64,000 bases of DNA from Pseudaquabacterium pictum. Its GTDB lineage: Bacteria > Pseudomonadota > Gammaproteobacteria > Burkholderiales > Burkholderiaceae_C. The number at the start of each line of letters is the position of its first letter. Positions within the stretch are counted from its first letter, which is position 1. Positions 52,221-63,405 of this stretch are shown here, one piece after another. The DNA is taken from assembly GCF_005403045.1 (NCBI RefSeq), contig NZ_BJCL01000001.1, positions 620,001 through 684,000 on the forward strand. Reading direction: 5' to 3'. A program made the translations under genes and the position numbers. The notes under the pieces were generated by a model that saw only the letters and a program-made list of their open reading frames with translations, searched no databases and was not told the DNA's origin.

Positions 52221-53075
52221 GTGCCCGTCGACCACTACGAGAATTTCCCCGTCGCCTCGCTGCTGTGCCCACCGGCCATGCGTGCCGGCGTCACCGCGCT
52301 TTACCACTTCGCCCGCACGGCCGACGACATCGCCGACGAAGGCGACGCGCCACCCGATGCCCGCCGCCAGCAGTTGCAGCAATACCGTCAGGCGCTGCAG
52401 GATGCTGCCGCAGGCCGGCCGCCCACCGGCCCCTGGGCGCAGGTGTTCGGCCCGCTGGACCAGGCCATCCGCCGCCACCAGCTGCCACTGCAGTTGCTGG
52501 ACGACCTGCTCGACGCCTTCACCCAGGACACCCACAACCCGCGCTACGCCGACCGCGACCAGTTGCTGGACTACTGCCGCCGCTCGGCCAACCCGGTGGG
52601 CCGGCTGATGCTGCACATGGCCGGCGTGCACGGCGCCCAGGCGCTGGCCCAGTCCGATGCGATCTGCAGCGCGCTGCAGCTGATCAACTTCTGGCAGGAC
52701 CCGAGCGTGGACCTGCCCCGTGGCCGCCACTACGTGCCCGAGGCCGATGCCCGCCAGCACGGCCTGACATTGGACGCTCTGGCCCGGCAGGGCGACAGCC
52801 CTGCCAGCCAGGCCCTGCTGCGCGCGCTGTGCCACTGGGCCGGCGACCTGATGACCGCCGGCGCGCCGCTGGCCTGCCAGGTGCCCGGCCGCCTGGGCTG
52901 GGAACTGCGGCTGGTGGTGCAGGGCGGGCTGCGCATCCTTGAGAGAATCAGTGCGATGCAATACCGCACCCTGCGCCAGCGGCCCACGCTGGGCCCCGCC
53001 GACCTGCCTGTGCTGCTGTGGCGCGCCGTGCGCATGCGCCCTGCCCGGCCCACGCCCGGCTTCCACCTGGGCTGA
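52221..53075 (+). CDS. hpnC: Squalene synthase HpnC (hydroxysqualene synthase, 284 aa)
   Basis: In the three-enzyme bacterial route, HpnC turns presqualene diphosphate into hydroxysqualene for hopanoid synthesis. 'DHYENFPVASLLCPPAMRAG' at the start and the Asp-rich 'HFARTADDIADEGD' and 'NFWQDPSVDLPRGRHYVP' motifs are diagnostic of the HpnC branch of trans-isoprenyl diphosphate synthases. I prefer GTG 52221, which begins 'VPVDHYENFP' like other members; ATG 52146 would add 25 unusual residues. Confidence 0.93.
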   Translation: MPVDHYENFPVASLLCPPAMRAGVTALYHFARTADDIADEGDAPPDARRQQLQQYRQALQDAAAGRPPTGPWAQVFGPLDQAIRRHQLPLQLLDDLLDAFTQDTHNPRYADRDQLLDYCRRSANPVGRLMLHMAGVHGAQALAQSDAICSALQLINFWQDPSVDLPRGRHYVPEADARQHGLTLDALARQGDSPASQALLRALCHWAGDLMTAGAPLACQVPGRLGWELRLVVQGGLRILERISAMQYRTLRQRPTLGPADLPVLLWRAVRMRPARPTPGFHLG

Positions 53076-53080
53076 CGCGG

Positions 53081-53935
53081 ATGACGACCACGCCCCAGCA
53101 GTACGTGCAGGAGAAGGCCGCCGGCAGCGGCAGCTCGTTCTACTACGCCTTCCTGTTCCTGCCGCCGCCGCGGCGCGCCGCGATCACTGCCTTCTACGCC
53201 TTCTGCCGCGAGGTGGACGACGTGGTTGACGAGATGCGCGACGCCGGCGTGGCCGCCACCAAGCTGGCCTGGTGGCAGCAGGAAGTGGGCCGCGCCTTCG
53301 CCGGCGGCGCCACCCATCCGGTCACCCAGGCGCTGATGCCGCATGCGCCGGTCTACGGCATCACCGCCGAGCACCTGCTGGCAGTGATCGAAGGCTGCCG
53401 CATGGACCTGGAGCAGACCCGCTACCTCGACTACCCCGGCCTGCAGCGCTACTGCCACCTGGTGGCCGGCATCGTGGGCGAGGTGGCCGCGCGCATCTTC
53501 GGCCACACCGACCCGCAGACCCTGCAGTACGCCCACCGCCTGGGCCGGGCGCTGCAGCTGACCAACATCATCCGCGACGTCGGCGACGATGCGCGCCGTG
53601 GCCGCATCTACCTGCCGGTGAGCGAGCTGCAGCGCTTCGACGTGAAGGCCCATGAGCTGCTCAAGCGCGAACGGCCCTGGGGCTACAGCGAGCGCTTCAC
53701 CGCGCTAATGCGCTTCCAGGCCGAGCGCGCCCACGCCACCTATGACGAGGCCCTGGCCCTCCTGCCCGAGGCCGACCGCCAGGCGCAGAAGCCCGGCCTG
53801 ATGATGGCCAACATCTACCGCAGCCTGCTGCGCGAGATCGAGGCCGACAACTTCCAGGTGCTGCACCAGCGCACCTCGCTCACGCCGATCCGCAAGCTGT
53901 GGATCGCGCTGATGACCCACTGGCGCGGGCGGTGA
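53081..53935 (+). CDS. hpnD: Presqualene diphosphate synthase HpnD (284 aa)
   Basis: Condenses two farnesyl diphosphates to presqualene diphosphate, the first step of the pathway. The substrate Mg-binding motifs are 'FCREVDDVVDEMRDAG' and 'LTNIIRDVGDDARRGRIYLP'; 'GSSFYYAFLFLPPPRRAAIT' is the typical N-terminal segment. ATG 53081 follows the hpnC stop by 5 bp, and the stop overlaps hpnE (GTGA). Confidence 0.95.
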   Translation: MTTTPQQYVQEKAAGSGSSFYYAFLFLPPPRRAAITAFYAFCREVDDVVDEMRDAGVAATKLAWWQQEVGRAFAGGATHPVTQALMPHAPVYGITAEHLLAVIEGCRMDLEQTRYLDYPGLQRYCHLVAGIVGEVAARIFGHTDPQTLQYAHRLGRALQLTNIIRDVGDDARRGRIYLPVSELQRFDVKAHELLKRERPWGYSERFTALMRFQAERAHATYDEALALLPEADRQAQKPGLMMANIYRSLLREIEADNFQVLHQRTSLTPIRKLWIALMTHWRGR

Positions 53936-55230
53936 CGGCGCCGCGCCGCGTGGCCGTGGTCGGCGCCGGCTGGGCCGGGCTGGCGGCGGCGGTGCAGCTG
54001 GTGCAGCGCGGCGCGCAGGTCAGCGTGTTCGAGATGGCGCGCCGGCCTGGTGGCCGGGCGAGGCAGGCCGACGGCGCCGCCCAGGGCTTCGACAACGGCC
54101 AGCACATCCTGATCGGCGCCTACAGCGCCACGCTGGGGCTGATGCGCCAGGTCGGCGCCGACCCCGACGCCCTGCTGCTGCGCCAGCCGCTGGCCCTGGT
54201 CGACCCCGCCGGCCGCGGCCTGCGGCTGCCACCCGGGCCGCCCCTGCCGGCCTTCACCCGGGCGGTGCTGGGCGCAAGCCCCTGGCCGCTGGCCAGCCGG
54301 CTGGCCCTTCTGAGCGCTGCCGGTGGCTGGCTGGCGCGTCGTTTCCGCTGCCCGGCCGACTGGACGGTGCAGCGGCTGTGCGGCCACCTGCCGCCGGTGG
54401 TGCTGGCCGAGCTGATCGACCCGCTGTGCGTTGCTGCGCTGAACACGCCCATGGCCGAGGCCAGCGCGGCCGTGTTCCTGCGGGTGCTGCGCGATGCCTT
54501 GTTCAGCGGCCGCGGCAGCGCCGACCTGCTGCTGCCACGGGCGCCGCTGTCGGCGCTGCTGCCCGATCCGGCCTGGCAGTGGCTGGCCGGGCGCGGCGCC
54601 GCGCTGCACACCGGCCGGCGGGTGGCCAGCGTGCAGGCAGTGGGCGCCGGCTGGCAGGTCGATGGCGACCGCTTCGATGCCATGGTGCTGGCTTGCAGCG
54701 CCACCGAGGCGGCGCGTCTGGCTGCCGCGGTCAACCCGGCCTGGGCCCGCTGCGCCGCGGGTCTGCGCTACGAGCCCATCGCCACCGCCTGGCTGCGCGA
54801 CACCACGTTGACCGCCCGCGAGCCGATGGTGGCACTGCCACCCGGCCCGCTGGCGCCTGCGCAGTTCGCCTTCGACCTGGGACGGCTGCACCGGGATCCG
54901 GCCATGCAGGGCATCTGGGCGTTTGTTGCCAGCAGCGCCGCGCCCTGGCTGGCCGATGGGCAGGCCGCCTGCGGTCAGGCGATGCTGGCGCAGGCGCGGC
55001 AGGCCTTTCCCGGTCACTTCCGCGGGGCGGATGCACAGGTGCTGCTGCACACCGCAGCGGAGCGCCGCGCCACCTTCGCCTGCACGCCGGCGCTGGACCG
55101 GCCGGCCATGCGGATCGCGCCCGCCATCATGGCGGCTGGCGACCATGTGGACGGCCCTTACCCCGCCACGCTGGAAGGCGCGGTGCGCAGCGGCATCGCG
55201 GCTGCTGACGCCTGCATGACGCCAAACTGA
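53932..55230 (+). CDS. hpnE: Squalene-forming flavin oxidoreductase HpnE (432 aa)
   Basis: FAD-dependent enzyme that reduces hydroxysqualene to squalene. It begins 'RRVAVVGAGWAGLAAAVQLV' with the dinucleotide-binding GxGxxG, then 'FEMARRPGGRARQADG'; near the end 'MAAGDHVDGPYPATLEGAVR' matches the FAD-binding C-terminal motif of amine-oxidase-fold enzymes. GTG 53932 overlaps the hpnD stop by 4 bp and gives a normal length. A squalene-hopene cyclase gene is not in the window. Confidence 0.93.
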   Translation: MTAPRRVAVVGAGWAGLAAAVQLVQRGAQVSVFEMARRPGGRARQADGAAQGFDNGQHILIGAYSATLGLMRQVGADPDALLLRQPLALVDPAGRGLRLPPGPPLPAFTRAVLGASPWPLASRLALLSAAGGWLARRFRCPADWTVQRLCGHLPPVVLAELIDPLCVAALNTPMAEASAAVFLRVLRDALFSGRGSADLLLPRAPLSALLPDPAWQWLAGRGAALHTGRRVASVQAVGAGWQVDGDRFDAMVLACSATEAARLAAAVNPAWARCAAGLRYEPIATAWLRDTTLTAREPMVALPPGPLAPAQFAFDLGRLHRDPAMQGIWAFVASSAAPWLADGQAACGQAMLAQARQAFPGHFRGADAQVLLHTAAERRATFACTPALDRPAMRIAPAIMAAGDHVDGPYPATLEGAVRSGIAAADACMTPN

Positions 55231-55303
55231 GCGCCGGATCTCGTGTCCACGATGCACGGTGCGGTTTCGCCATGCAAAATAGGGTGCCACCCGAGGACCG
55301 CCC

Positions 55304-56077
55304 ATGACCCCCACCAAAGAAGGCCAGACGCCCGCCATCCAGGTCATCGAGCGCATGTTTTCGCTGCTTGACGCGCTGGCGGCGCACCAGGACCCGGTGT
55401 CGCTGAAGGTGCTGAGCGAGCGCACCGGCCTGCACCCGTCCACCGCCCACCGCATCCTCAATGACCTGGCGATCGGCCGCTTCGTCGACCGGCCCGAGGC
55501 CGGCAGCTACCGCCTGGGCATGCGCCTGCTGGAACTGGGCAACCTGGTGAAGGCCCGGCTGGATGTGCGTGATGCCGCCATCGGCCCGATGCGCGAGCTG
55601 CACAAGCTCACCCACCAGCCGGTGAACCTGTCGGTGCGCCAGGGCGACGAGATCGTGTACATCGAGCGCACCTACAGCGAACGCTCCGGCATGCAGGTGG
55701 TGCGGGCGGTGGGCGGCCGGGCGCCGCTGCACCTCACCTCGGTGGGCAAGCTGTTCCTGGCCCATGAAGACCCGCAGCGGGTGCGGGCCTATGCCGCACG
55801 CACCGGGCTGTCGGGCCACACCCGCAACAGCATCACCGAGATCAGCCGGCTGGAGCGCGAACTGGCGCAGGTGCGCCAGAACACACTCGCGCGCGACGAC
55901 GAAGAACTGGAACTGGGCGTGCGCTGCATGGCCGCCGGCATCTACGACGACCAGGGCCGGCTGGTGGCCGGGCTGTCGGTGTCGGCGCCGGCCGACCGGC
56001 TGGAGGAATCCTGGGCCGACCGGGTGCGCGCCACCGCGGCGCAGATCTCCCAGGCCCTGGGCCACCACGCCGGCTGA
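55304..56077 (+). CDS. IclR-family transcriptional regulator (257 aa)
   Basis: The N-terminal winged helix is 'VIERMFSLLDALAAHQDPVS' followed by 'LKVLSERTGLHPSTAHRILN'; the C-terminal effector domain has 'GAPLHLTSVGKLFLAH'-like 'RAPLHLTSVGKLFLAHED' and 'LELGVRCMAAGIYDDQGRLV'. ATG 55304 has GAGGA upstream. It is convergent with the DD-peptidase gene (20 bp apart) and 73 bp after hpnE. Target genes and ligand are unknown; many relatives control aromatic or acid metabolism. Confidence 0.92.
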   Translation: MTPTKEGQTPAIQVIERMFSLLDALAAHQDPVSLKVLSERTGLHPSTAHRILNDLAIGRFVDRPEAGSYRLGMRLLELGNLVKARLDVRDAAIGPMRELHKLTHQPVNLSVRQGDEIVYIERTYSERSGMQVVRAVGGRAPLHLTSVGKLFLAHEDPQRVRAYAARTGLSGHTRNSITEISRLERELAQVRQNTLARDDEELELGVRCMAAGIYDDQGRLVAGLSVSAPADRLEESWADRVRATAAQISQALGHHAG

Positions 56078-56097
56078 GCGGCGCGGGCCCCTGCACT

Positions 56098-57162
56098 TCA
56101 GCCCAGGCGCGCCGCCACCGGCGTGGCCACGGGCATCTGGGCCGTGCCCAGCCACTTGCGGATGCGCTCGGCATCACCCATGCGCGAATACTTGCCCGAG
56201 GAATCGAGCAGCACCATGATCAGCTTGCGGCCGGCCAGCTGCGCCTGCATCACCAGGCAGCGACCAGCCTCCACGATGTAGCCGGTCTTCTGCAGGCCGA
56301 TGTCCCACTGCGGGTTGCTGATCAGGCCATTGGTGTTGCGGAACTGCATGACGCGGTGGCCCACCGCGACCTGCGCCTCTTGCGAGGTGGACAACTCACG
56401 CAGCAGCGGCACCTGGTGGGCAGCACGCACCAGCACCGCCAGATCCTGCGCGCTCGACTGGTTCTTGCTCGACAGGCCGGTGGGCTCCACGTAGTGGGTG
56501 TCGCGCATGCCCAGGGCCACCGCCTTGCGGTTCATCGCGTCGACAAAGGCCGGCAGGCCGCCCGGGTGGTGGCGGCCCAGGGCGTTGGCAGCGCGGTTCT
56601 CCGACGACATCAGCGCCAGGTGCATCATCTCGCCGCGGGTGAGCTGGGTGCCCACCGCCAGGCGCGAACGGCTGCCCTTCTCGGTGTCGATGTCGTCCTG
56701 GGAGATCGTCAGCACGTCGTCGAGCGAGACCTTGGACTCGGCCACCACCAGCGCGGTCATCAGCTTGGTGATCGATGCGATCGGGAGCACCGCGCCGGGA
56801 TTCTTGCTGAACAGCACTTCATTGGTGTCCTGGTCGACGACCAGGGCCACGCTGGACTTCAGGTCGAGCGGGTCGCTGCTGCCATGTAGGCCCAGCACCT
56901 GGCCGACGCTGGGGCGGGCCGGCTCGACCGGCTGCAGCGCCACGCGGCGGGTCTGCGCAGACCGCACGGCCACGCTGCGTTGCGGAGCGCGGGCCTTGGA
57001 GGCGGTGGTCGGCCTGCGGGCCGGGTTGGCCTTGGCTGCCTTGCCGGTTTTGCTGGCCTTGGACGCGCTGGTGCGCTGGCTGTCCTGCCGGGCTTCAGCG
57101 GGTGTGCCGATCGTCAGGGCCGCACACAGGGCCAGCAGCAGCATCGGCAGGGTCAGTTTCAT
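56098..57162 (-). CDS. D-Ala-D-Ala carboxypeptidase/endopeptidase, PbpG-like (354 aa)
   Basis: Periplasmic penicillin-binding protein that trims or cuts peptidoglycan cross-links. Signal peptide residues 1-24 ('MLLLALCAALTIGTPAEA'), then a basic Lys/Ala/Arg-rich linker (25-75), then the catalytic domain with Ser130-x-x-Lys133 ('ASITKLM'), Ser187-Glu-Asn189 ('MSSENRAAN') and Lys292-Thr-Gly ('LQKTGYI'). ATG 57162 places the signal peptide correctly; the 5' extension of the frame is discarded. Confidence 0.92.
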   Translation of the reverse strand: MKLTLPMLLLALCAALTIGTPAEARQDSQRTSASKASKTGKAAKANPARRPTTASKARAPQRSVAVRSAQTRRVALQPVEPARPSVGQVLGLHGSSDPLDLKSSVALVVDQDTNEVLFSKNPGAVLPIASITKLMTALVVAESKVSLDDVLTISQDDIDTEKGSRSRLAVGTQLTRGEMMHLALMSSENRAANALGRHHPGGLPAFVDAMNRKAVALGMRDTHYVEPTGLSSKNQSSAQDLAVLVRAAHQVPLLRELSTSQEAQVAVGHRVMQFRNTNGLISNPQWDIGLQKTGYIVEAGRCLVMQAQLAGRKLIMVLLDSSGKYSRMGDAERIRKWLGTAQMPVATPVAARLG

Positions 57163-57223
57163 GGGATTCCAGGCAGGCAAATTGGGGAAAAAACCACTTC
57201 TCAAGTGTAGGCCACCCCAAAAA

Positions 57224-57250
57224 CACACGCAAGATCAAAAACTTGCGTGC
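57224..57250 (-). terminator. Terminator after leuA
   Basis: Stem ACGCAAG / CTTGCGT (57227-57248) followed on the minus strand by GTGTTTTTGG. It lies 21 bp after the leuA stop and separates it from the DD-peptidase gene. Confidence 0.75.
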
Positions 57251-57270
57251 GTTTTGTAAAGTGAATCCAC

Positions 57271-58812
57271 TCAGCCCTGCGCTGCGACCCGTTCCGCCTT
57301 CGAATGCAGCTTGTTCAGGGCTGCCAGATAGGCCTTGGCTGACGCCACCACGATGTCCGGATCGGCGCCCACGCCGTTGACCACCCGGCCACCATGCTGC
57401 AGCCGCACGGTCACTTCGCCCTGGGATTCTGTGCTGCCGCTGGTGATGGCATTGACCGAATAAAGCACCAGTTCGGCGCCACTTCCGACCTGGGATTCGA
57501 TCGCCTTCAGGCTGGCGTCGACCGGGCCGTTGCCATCGCTCTCGGCGCTGTGCTCCACGCCACCGGCGGCGAACACCACCGACGCCTGCGGCCGCTCGCC
57601 GGTCTCGGAATGCTGGCGCAGGCTGACCAGGCGGTAGTGCTCCTGCTCGCGCGTCACGCTCTCGTCACTGGCCAGGGCGATGATGTCCTCGTCGAAGATC
57701 TCCGACTTGCGGTCGGCCAGGTCCTTGAAGCGGGCGAACGCCGTGTTGATGTCGGCCTCGCTCTCCATCTCGATGCCCAGTTCCTGAAGGCGCGCCTTGA
57801 AGGCATTGCGGCCGCTCAGCTTGCCCAGCACGATCTTGTTGGCCGCCCAGCCCACATCCTCGGCGCGCATGATCTCGTAGGTGTCGCGGGCCTTCAGCAC
57901 GCCGTCCTGGTGGATGCCGCTGGCATGGGCAAAGGCGTTGGCGCCCACCACCGCCTTGTTCGGCTGCACCACGAAGCCGGTGGTCTGGCTCACCATGCGC
58001 GAGGCCGGCACGATCTGGGTGGCGTCGATGTTGACGTCCAGCCCGAAGTAGTCGCGCCGGGTCTTCACCGCCATCACGATCTCTTCCAGCGAGCAGTTGC
58101 CGGCACGCTCACCCAGGCCGTTGATGGTGCATTCCACCTGCCGCGCGCCGCCGATCTTCACGCCCGCCAGCGAGTTGGCCACCGCCATGCCCAGGTCGTT
58201 GTGGCAGTGCACGCTCCAGATCGCCTTGTCGCTGTTGGGCACACGCTCGCGCAGGCTGCGGATGAACTCGCCATACAGCTCGGGCACGGCATAGCCCACG
58301 GTGTCGGGGATGTTCAGCGTGGTGGCACCTTCGTTGATCACCGCCTCCAGCACACGGCAGAGGAAGTCGGGGTCCGAGCGGTAGCCGTCTTCGGGGCTGA
58401 ACTCGATGTCGGCGCACAGGTTGCGGGCAAAGCGCACCGACAGCTTGGCCTGCTCGAACACCTGGTCGGGCGACATGCGCAGCTTCTTCTCCATGTGCAG
58501 CGCACTGGTGGCGATGAAGGTGTGGATGCGCGAGCGCTTGGCGCCCACCAGCGCCTCGGCGGCGCGGGCGATGTCGCGGTCGTTGGCGCGTGCCAGCGAG
58601 CAGACGGTGGAGTCCTTGATGGTGTTGGCGATCGCCTTCACGCACTCGAAGTCGCCATTGCTCGACGCCGCGAAACCCGCTTCGATCACATCGACCTTCA
58701 GCCGCTCCAGCTGGCGGGCAATGCGCAGCTTCTCGTCGCGCGTCATCGACGCGCCCGGGGACTGCTCGCCGTCGCGCAGCGTGGTGTCGAAGATGATCAG
58801 TTGGTCGGCCAT
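57271..58812 (-). CDS. leuA: 2-isopropylmalate synthase, E. coli LeuA type (513 aa)
   Basis: First committed step of leucine synthesis: acetyl-CoA plus 2-oxoisovalerate. The TIM-barrel motifs '[20 protein letters not shown]', '[20 protein letters not shown]' (metal-binding HCHND) and '[20 protein letters not shown]' are present, with a C-terminal regulatory domain (about 390-505) that binds leucine for feedback. It is the second gene after the attenuator, 34 bp behind the other leuA. Confidence 0.95.
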   Translation of the reverse strand: MADQLIIFDTTLRDGEQSPGASMTRDEKLRIARQLERLKVDVIEAGFAASSNGDFECVKAIANTIKDSTVCSLARANDRDIARAAEALVGAKRSRIHTFIATSALHMEKKLRMSPDQVFEQAKLSVRFARNLCADIEFSPEDGYRSDPDFLCRVLEAVINEGATTLNIPDTVGYAVPELYGEFIRSLRERVPNSDKAIWSVHCHNDLGMAVANSLAGVKIGGARQVECTINGLGERAGNCSLEEIVMAVKTRRDYFGLDVNIDATQIVPASRMVSQTTGFVVQPNKAVVGANAFAHASGIHQDGVLKARDTYEIMRAEDVGWAANKIVLGKLSGRNAFKARLQELGIEMESEADINTAFARFKDLADRKSEIFDEDIIALASDESVTREQEHYRLVSLRQHSETGERPQASVVFAAGGVEHSAESDGNGPVDASLKAIESQVGSGAELVLYSVNAITSGSTESQGEVTVRLQHGGRVVNGVGADPDIVVASAKAYLAALNKLHSKAERVAAQG

Positions 58813-58846
58813 GGCGTGCTCCTCGGTGTCTGGTGGGCGTGGCGGC

Positions 58847-60568
58847 TCAGGCAGTGGCGGCCTGGGTACGCGGCTGTTCGGGCTGGCTGGTCCAGGCGCC
58901 GCTGCGCAGCAGGCCCGAGACGACCGCCTTCATCGACGCGGTGACGATGTTGCCGTCGATCCCCACGCCGAACAGCGTGCGAGTATCGGCGATGCGCAGC
59001 TCCAGATAGGCCGCCGCGCGGGCGCTGGCGCCGGTGCCGGGGCCCTTGCCGATCGCATGCTCGTGGTAGTCCAGCACCTCGATCGCCACGCCGCTGGCGC
59101 GCTGCAGCGCATCGACGAACGCATCCACCGGCCCGTTGCCCTCGCCGCGCAGCGCCAGGTGCTGGCCGGCGGCGCGCAACTGCAGCGCCAGCCGCACGCG
59201 GCCGTCGGGCTGCTCGTCGATGTGCTGGTCGCTGATGACCACGTCACCATCGCCCAGGTGGTAGGCCTCGCGCAGCAGGCCCCAGATGTCGGCCGAGGTC
59301 AGTTCCTTGCCTTGCACATCCATCACCGCCTGCACCTGCGACGAGAACTCGATCTGCAGCCGGCGCGGCAGCTCCAGCCCGTGGTCGGCCTCCAGCAGGT
59401 AGCTGATGCCGCCCTTGCCCGACTGGCTGTTGACGCGGATCACCGCGTCGTAGCTGCGACCCAGGTCCTTGGGGTCGATCGGCAGGTAGGGCATGTCCCA
59501 CACATCACCCTCGCGCCGGGCGGCGAAGGCCTTCTTGATCGCATCCTGGTGCGAGCCGGAGAACGAGGTGTAGACCAGGTCGCCCACATACGGATGGCGC
59601 GGGTGCACCGGCAGCTGGTTGCAGTGCTCCACCGTGCGGCGCACCGCATCGATGTCGCTGAAGTCCAGGCCCGGATGCACGCCCTGGGTGTAGAGGTTCA
59701 GCGCCAGGTTCACCACGTCGACATTGCCGGTGCGCTCGCCGTTGCCGAACAGGCAGCCTTCGATGCGGTCGCCGCCGGCCATGATGGCCAGCTCGGCCGC
59801 GGCGGTGCCGGTGCCGCGGTCGTTGTGCGGATGGATGGACAGCACGATGCTGTCGCGCCGTTCCAGGTGGCGGTGCATCCACTCCACCATGTCGGCAAAG
59901 ATGTTGGGCGTGCTGTGCTCCACCGTCGACGGCAGGTTGATGATGCACTTGTGCGTGGGGGTCGGCTGCCACACCGCGGTGACGGCATCGACCACCCGCT
60001 TGGCAAACGGCAGCTCGGTGCCCGAGAACATCTCGGGCGAATACTGCAGCGTCCACTGCGTGCCCGGCTGCTGCGCAGCCAGATCCCGCACCATGCGGGC
60101 ATGGGTGGTGGCCAGGTCGACGATGCCGTCTTCGTCCTGCCCCAGCACCACCTGGCGCATCACCGGCGCGGTGGCGTTGTACAGGTGCACGATGGCGCGC
60201 GGCACACCCACCAGGGCCTCGAAGGTGCGGCTGATCAGGTGGTCCCGCGCCTGGGTCAGCACCTGGATGGTCACGTCGTCGGGGATCAGCCGCTGGTCGA
60301 TCAGCAGGCGCACGAAGTCGAAGTCGGCCTGCGAGGCCGACGGGAAGCCGACCTCGATCTCCTTGAAGCCGATCTGCACCAGCATCTGGAACATGCGCAG
60401 CTTGCGCGCCGGGTCCATCGGCTCGATCAGCGCCTGGTTGCCGTCGCGCAGATCGACGCTGCACCACACCGGTGGGCGGGTGATCACCGCATCGGGCCAG
60501 GTGCGGTCGGACAGGCGCACCGGGGCGAAGGCACGGTACTTGGCGGCGGGGTCGGGCAACATGGGCAT
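58847..60568 (-). CDS. leuA: 2-isopropylmalate synthase, second isozyme of the long LeuA class (573 aa)
   Basis: A second LeuA of the longer class also seen in actinobacteria: the N-terminal extension '[20 protein letters not shown]' precedes '[20 protein letters not shown]'; further '[20 protein letters not shown]' (metal site) and '[20 protein letters not shown]', and a C-terminal LeuA dimer domain with '[20 protein letters not shown]'. It is first in the attenuated operon. Two isozymes may differ in leucine sensitivity; this is inferred. Confidence 0.94.
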   Translation of the reverse strand: MPMLPDPAAKYRAFAPVRLSDRTWPDAVITRPPVWCSVDLRDGNQALIEPMDPARKLRMFQMLVQIGFKEIEVGFPSASQADFDFVRLLIDQRLIPDDVTIQVLTQARDHLISRTFEALVGVPRAIVHLYNATAPVMRQVVLGQDEDGIVDLATTHARMVRDLAAQQPGTQWTLQYSPEMFSGTELPFAKRVVDAVTAVWQPTPTHKCIINLPSTVEHSTPNIFADMVEWMHRHLERRDSIVLSIHPHNDRGTGTAAAELAIMAGGDRIEGCLFGNGERTGNVDVVNLALNLYTQGVHPGLDFSDIDAVRRTVEHCNQLPVHPRHPYVGDLVYTSFSGSHQDAIKKAFAARREGDVWDMPYLPIDPKDLGRSYDAVIRVNSQSGKGGISYLLEADHGLELPRRLQIEFSSQVQAVMDVQGKELTSADIWGLLREAYHLGDGDVVISDQHIDEQPDGRVRLALQLRAAGQHLALRGEGNGPVDAFVDALQRASGVAIEVLDYHEHAIGKGPGTGASARAAAYLELRIADTRTLFGVGIDGNIVTASMKAVVSGLLRSGAWTSQPEQPRTQAATA

Positions 60569-60636
60569 GGAACTCTCCGTGGGTGAAGCGGGCGGTGGGG
60601 GTGCGCCGCAGCAGGGAGTGGGTTCCAGAAACAGAA

Positions 60637-60666
60637 ACGGCCCGCTGCGAGACGCTGGCGGGCCGT
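60637..60666 (-). terminator. Attenuator terminator of the leuA operon
   Basis: Perfect 9-bp stem ACGGCCCGC / GCGGGCCGT with a 12-nt loop, followed on the minus strand by TTCTGTTTCTGG. It lies between the leader peptide and leuA, the classical place of an attenuator. Confidence 0.82.
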
Positions 60667-60695
60667 GGATCCTGAAAACGTGAAGACGAAGGAAC

Positions 60696-60746
60696 CTAGC
60701 GCGCCGGCGGCACGCCTAGTAGCAGGGTCTGGGTCAGGATCGACAT
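60696..60746 (-). CDS. leuL: Leucine operon leader peptide (16 aa)
   Basis: Reads [16 protein letters not shown]. Four of 16 residues are Leu, three in a row with codons CTG-CTA-CTA; CTA is rare in this high-GC genome. It ends 29 bp before the terminator stem. A ribosome stalled at these codons when Leu-tRNA is scarce would prevent terminator formation. An extended -10 box TGC-TACATT lies 7 bp before the ATG, so the mRNA may begin at or near the AUG. Confidence 0.82.
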   Translation of the reverse strand: MSILTQTLLLGVPPAR

Positions 60747-60769
60747 GCGTTCGAATGTAGCACAGCGGC

Positions 60770-61603
60770 TCAGCGGTGAAGGCCGATCTCGTCGGGTTCG
60801 TCGGTGCTGGTGGCGATCACGCTGACCGGCTTGCCCTTGAACTTGCGCCAGGCATAGACCAGGTAACCCGACATGCCATAGGCACAGAACAGCACGAACA
60901 GCACCCGCGGCGGGTCCAGCGCCACCACGGCGATCACCAGCATGATGGCCACCAGCACCACGAAGGGCACGGTGCGCCGACCGCCGAACACCTTGAAGCT
61001 GTAGAACGGCGCGTTCGTCACCATCGACAGGCCGGCATACAGCGTGACGCCGAACGCCGACCAGGCTGCCCAGTCGATGCGGCCAACATTCTTGATGCCA
61101 GCGTCGTCGACCACCCAGATCAGCCCCATCACCAGCGCCGCAGCCGCCGGGCTGGGCAGGCCCTGGAAGAAGCGCTTGTCGACCACGCCGATGTTGACGT
61201 TGAAGCGGGCCAGCCGCAGCGCGGCGCCGGCGATGTAGACAAAGGCCGGGATCCAGCCCAGCTTGCCCAGGTCCTGCAGGGCCCACTGGTAGACGATGAG
61301 CGCTGGCGCGGCACCGAAGCTCACCATGTCGGCCAGGCTGTCCATCTGCTCGCCGAAGGCGCTCTGGGTGTTGGTCATGCGCGCCACCCGGCCGTCCAGG
61401 CTGTCGAGCACGGCCGCAGCGAAGATCGCGATGCAGGCCGTCTCGAAGCGGCCGTTCATCGCCATCACGATGGCGTAGAAGCTGGCGAACAGCGCCGACA
61501 GGGTGATCGCATTGGGCAGCGCGTAGATGCCCTTGCGCCGCGGCGGCACGGGTGCCGCGGGCTCGTCGGCGTCGGCCGGGTCGGTGGATCGCAGGTCAGT
61601 CAT
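60770..61603 (-). CDS. pssA: CDP-diacylglycerol-serine O-phosphatidyltransferase (277 aa)
   Basis: Inner-membrane enzyme making phosphatidylserine, the precursor of phosphatidylethanolamine. The CDP-alcohol phosphotransferase signature is complete: 'LDSLDGRVARMTNTQSAFGE' followed by 'QMDSLADMVSFGAAPA' (D-x2-D-G-x2-A-R...G-x3-D-x3-D). Six to eight membrane helices follow. ATG 61603 is preferred to the TTG at 61630. It sits between ilvC and the leucine attenuator, as in many Burkholderiales. Confidence 0.94.
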   Translation of the reverse strand: MTDLRSTDPADADEPAAPVPPRRKGIYALPNAITLSALFASFYAIVMAMNGRFETACIAIFAAAVLDSLDGRVARMTNTQSAFGEQMDSLADMVSFGAAPALIVYQWALQDLGKLGWIPAFVYIAGAALRLARFNVNIGVVDKRFFQGLPSPAAAALVMGLIWVVDDAGIKNVGRIDWAAWSAFGVTLYAGLSMVTNAPFYSFKVFGGRRTVPFVVLVAIMLVIAVVALDPPRVLFVLFCAYGMSGYLVYAWRKFKGKPVSVIATSTDEPDEIGLHR

Positions 61604-61630
61604 CGGCGGCGAGGATAGCGCAGACGACAA

Positions 61631-61650
61631 AAGCCGCCCGAGGGCGGCTT
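61631..61650 (-). terminator. Terminator after ilvC
   Basis: Stem AAGCCGCCC / GGGCGGCTT-like (AAGCCGCC-CGAG-GGCGGCTT) followed by TTTGTC on the minus strand, 20 bp after the ilvC stop. It implies that pssA has its own promoter or relies on read-through. Confidence 0.78.
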
Positions 61651-61669
61651 CCGTCAGCGGGGCAACAGA

Positions 61670-63228
<1,559 letters not shown>

Positions 63229-63405
63229 GTCGGTCCTTCGGGCGGTGGTTCTTCAGACCGGCGACGGTGATCGCCGGCCCTTGGCCACGCCCATCAGAGG
63301 TTGGGATTCGGTCGGTCCGGTGGGTGCTCCGGGTCGTGGCCGGCCTGTCGCCCACCCACTGCGCCGGCGGTGGTGACCGCCAGCGCCCGGGTGCGCTTCA
63401 GCCGG

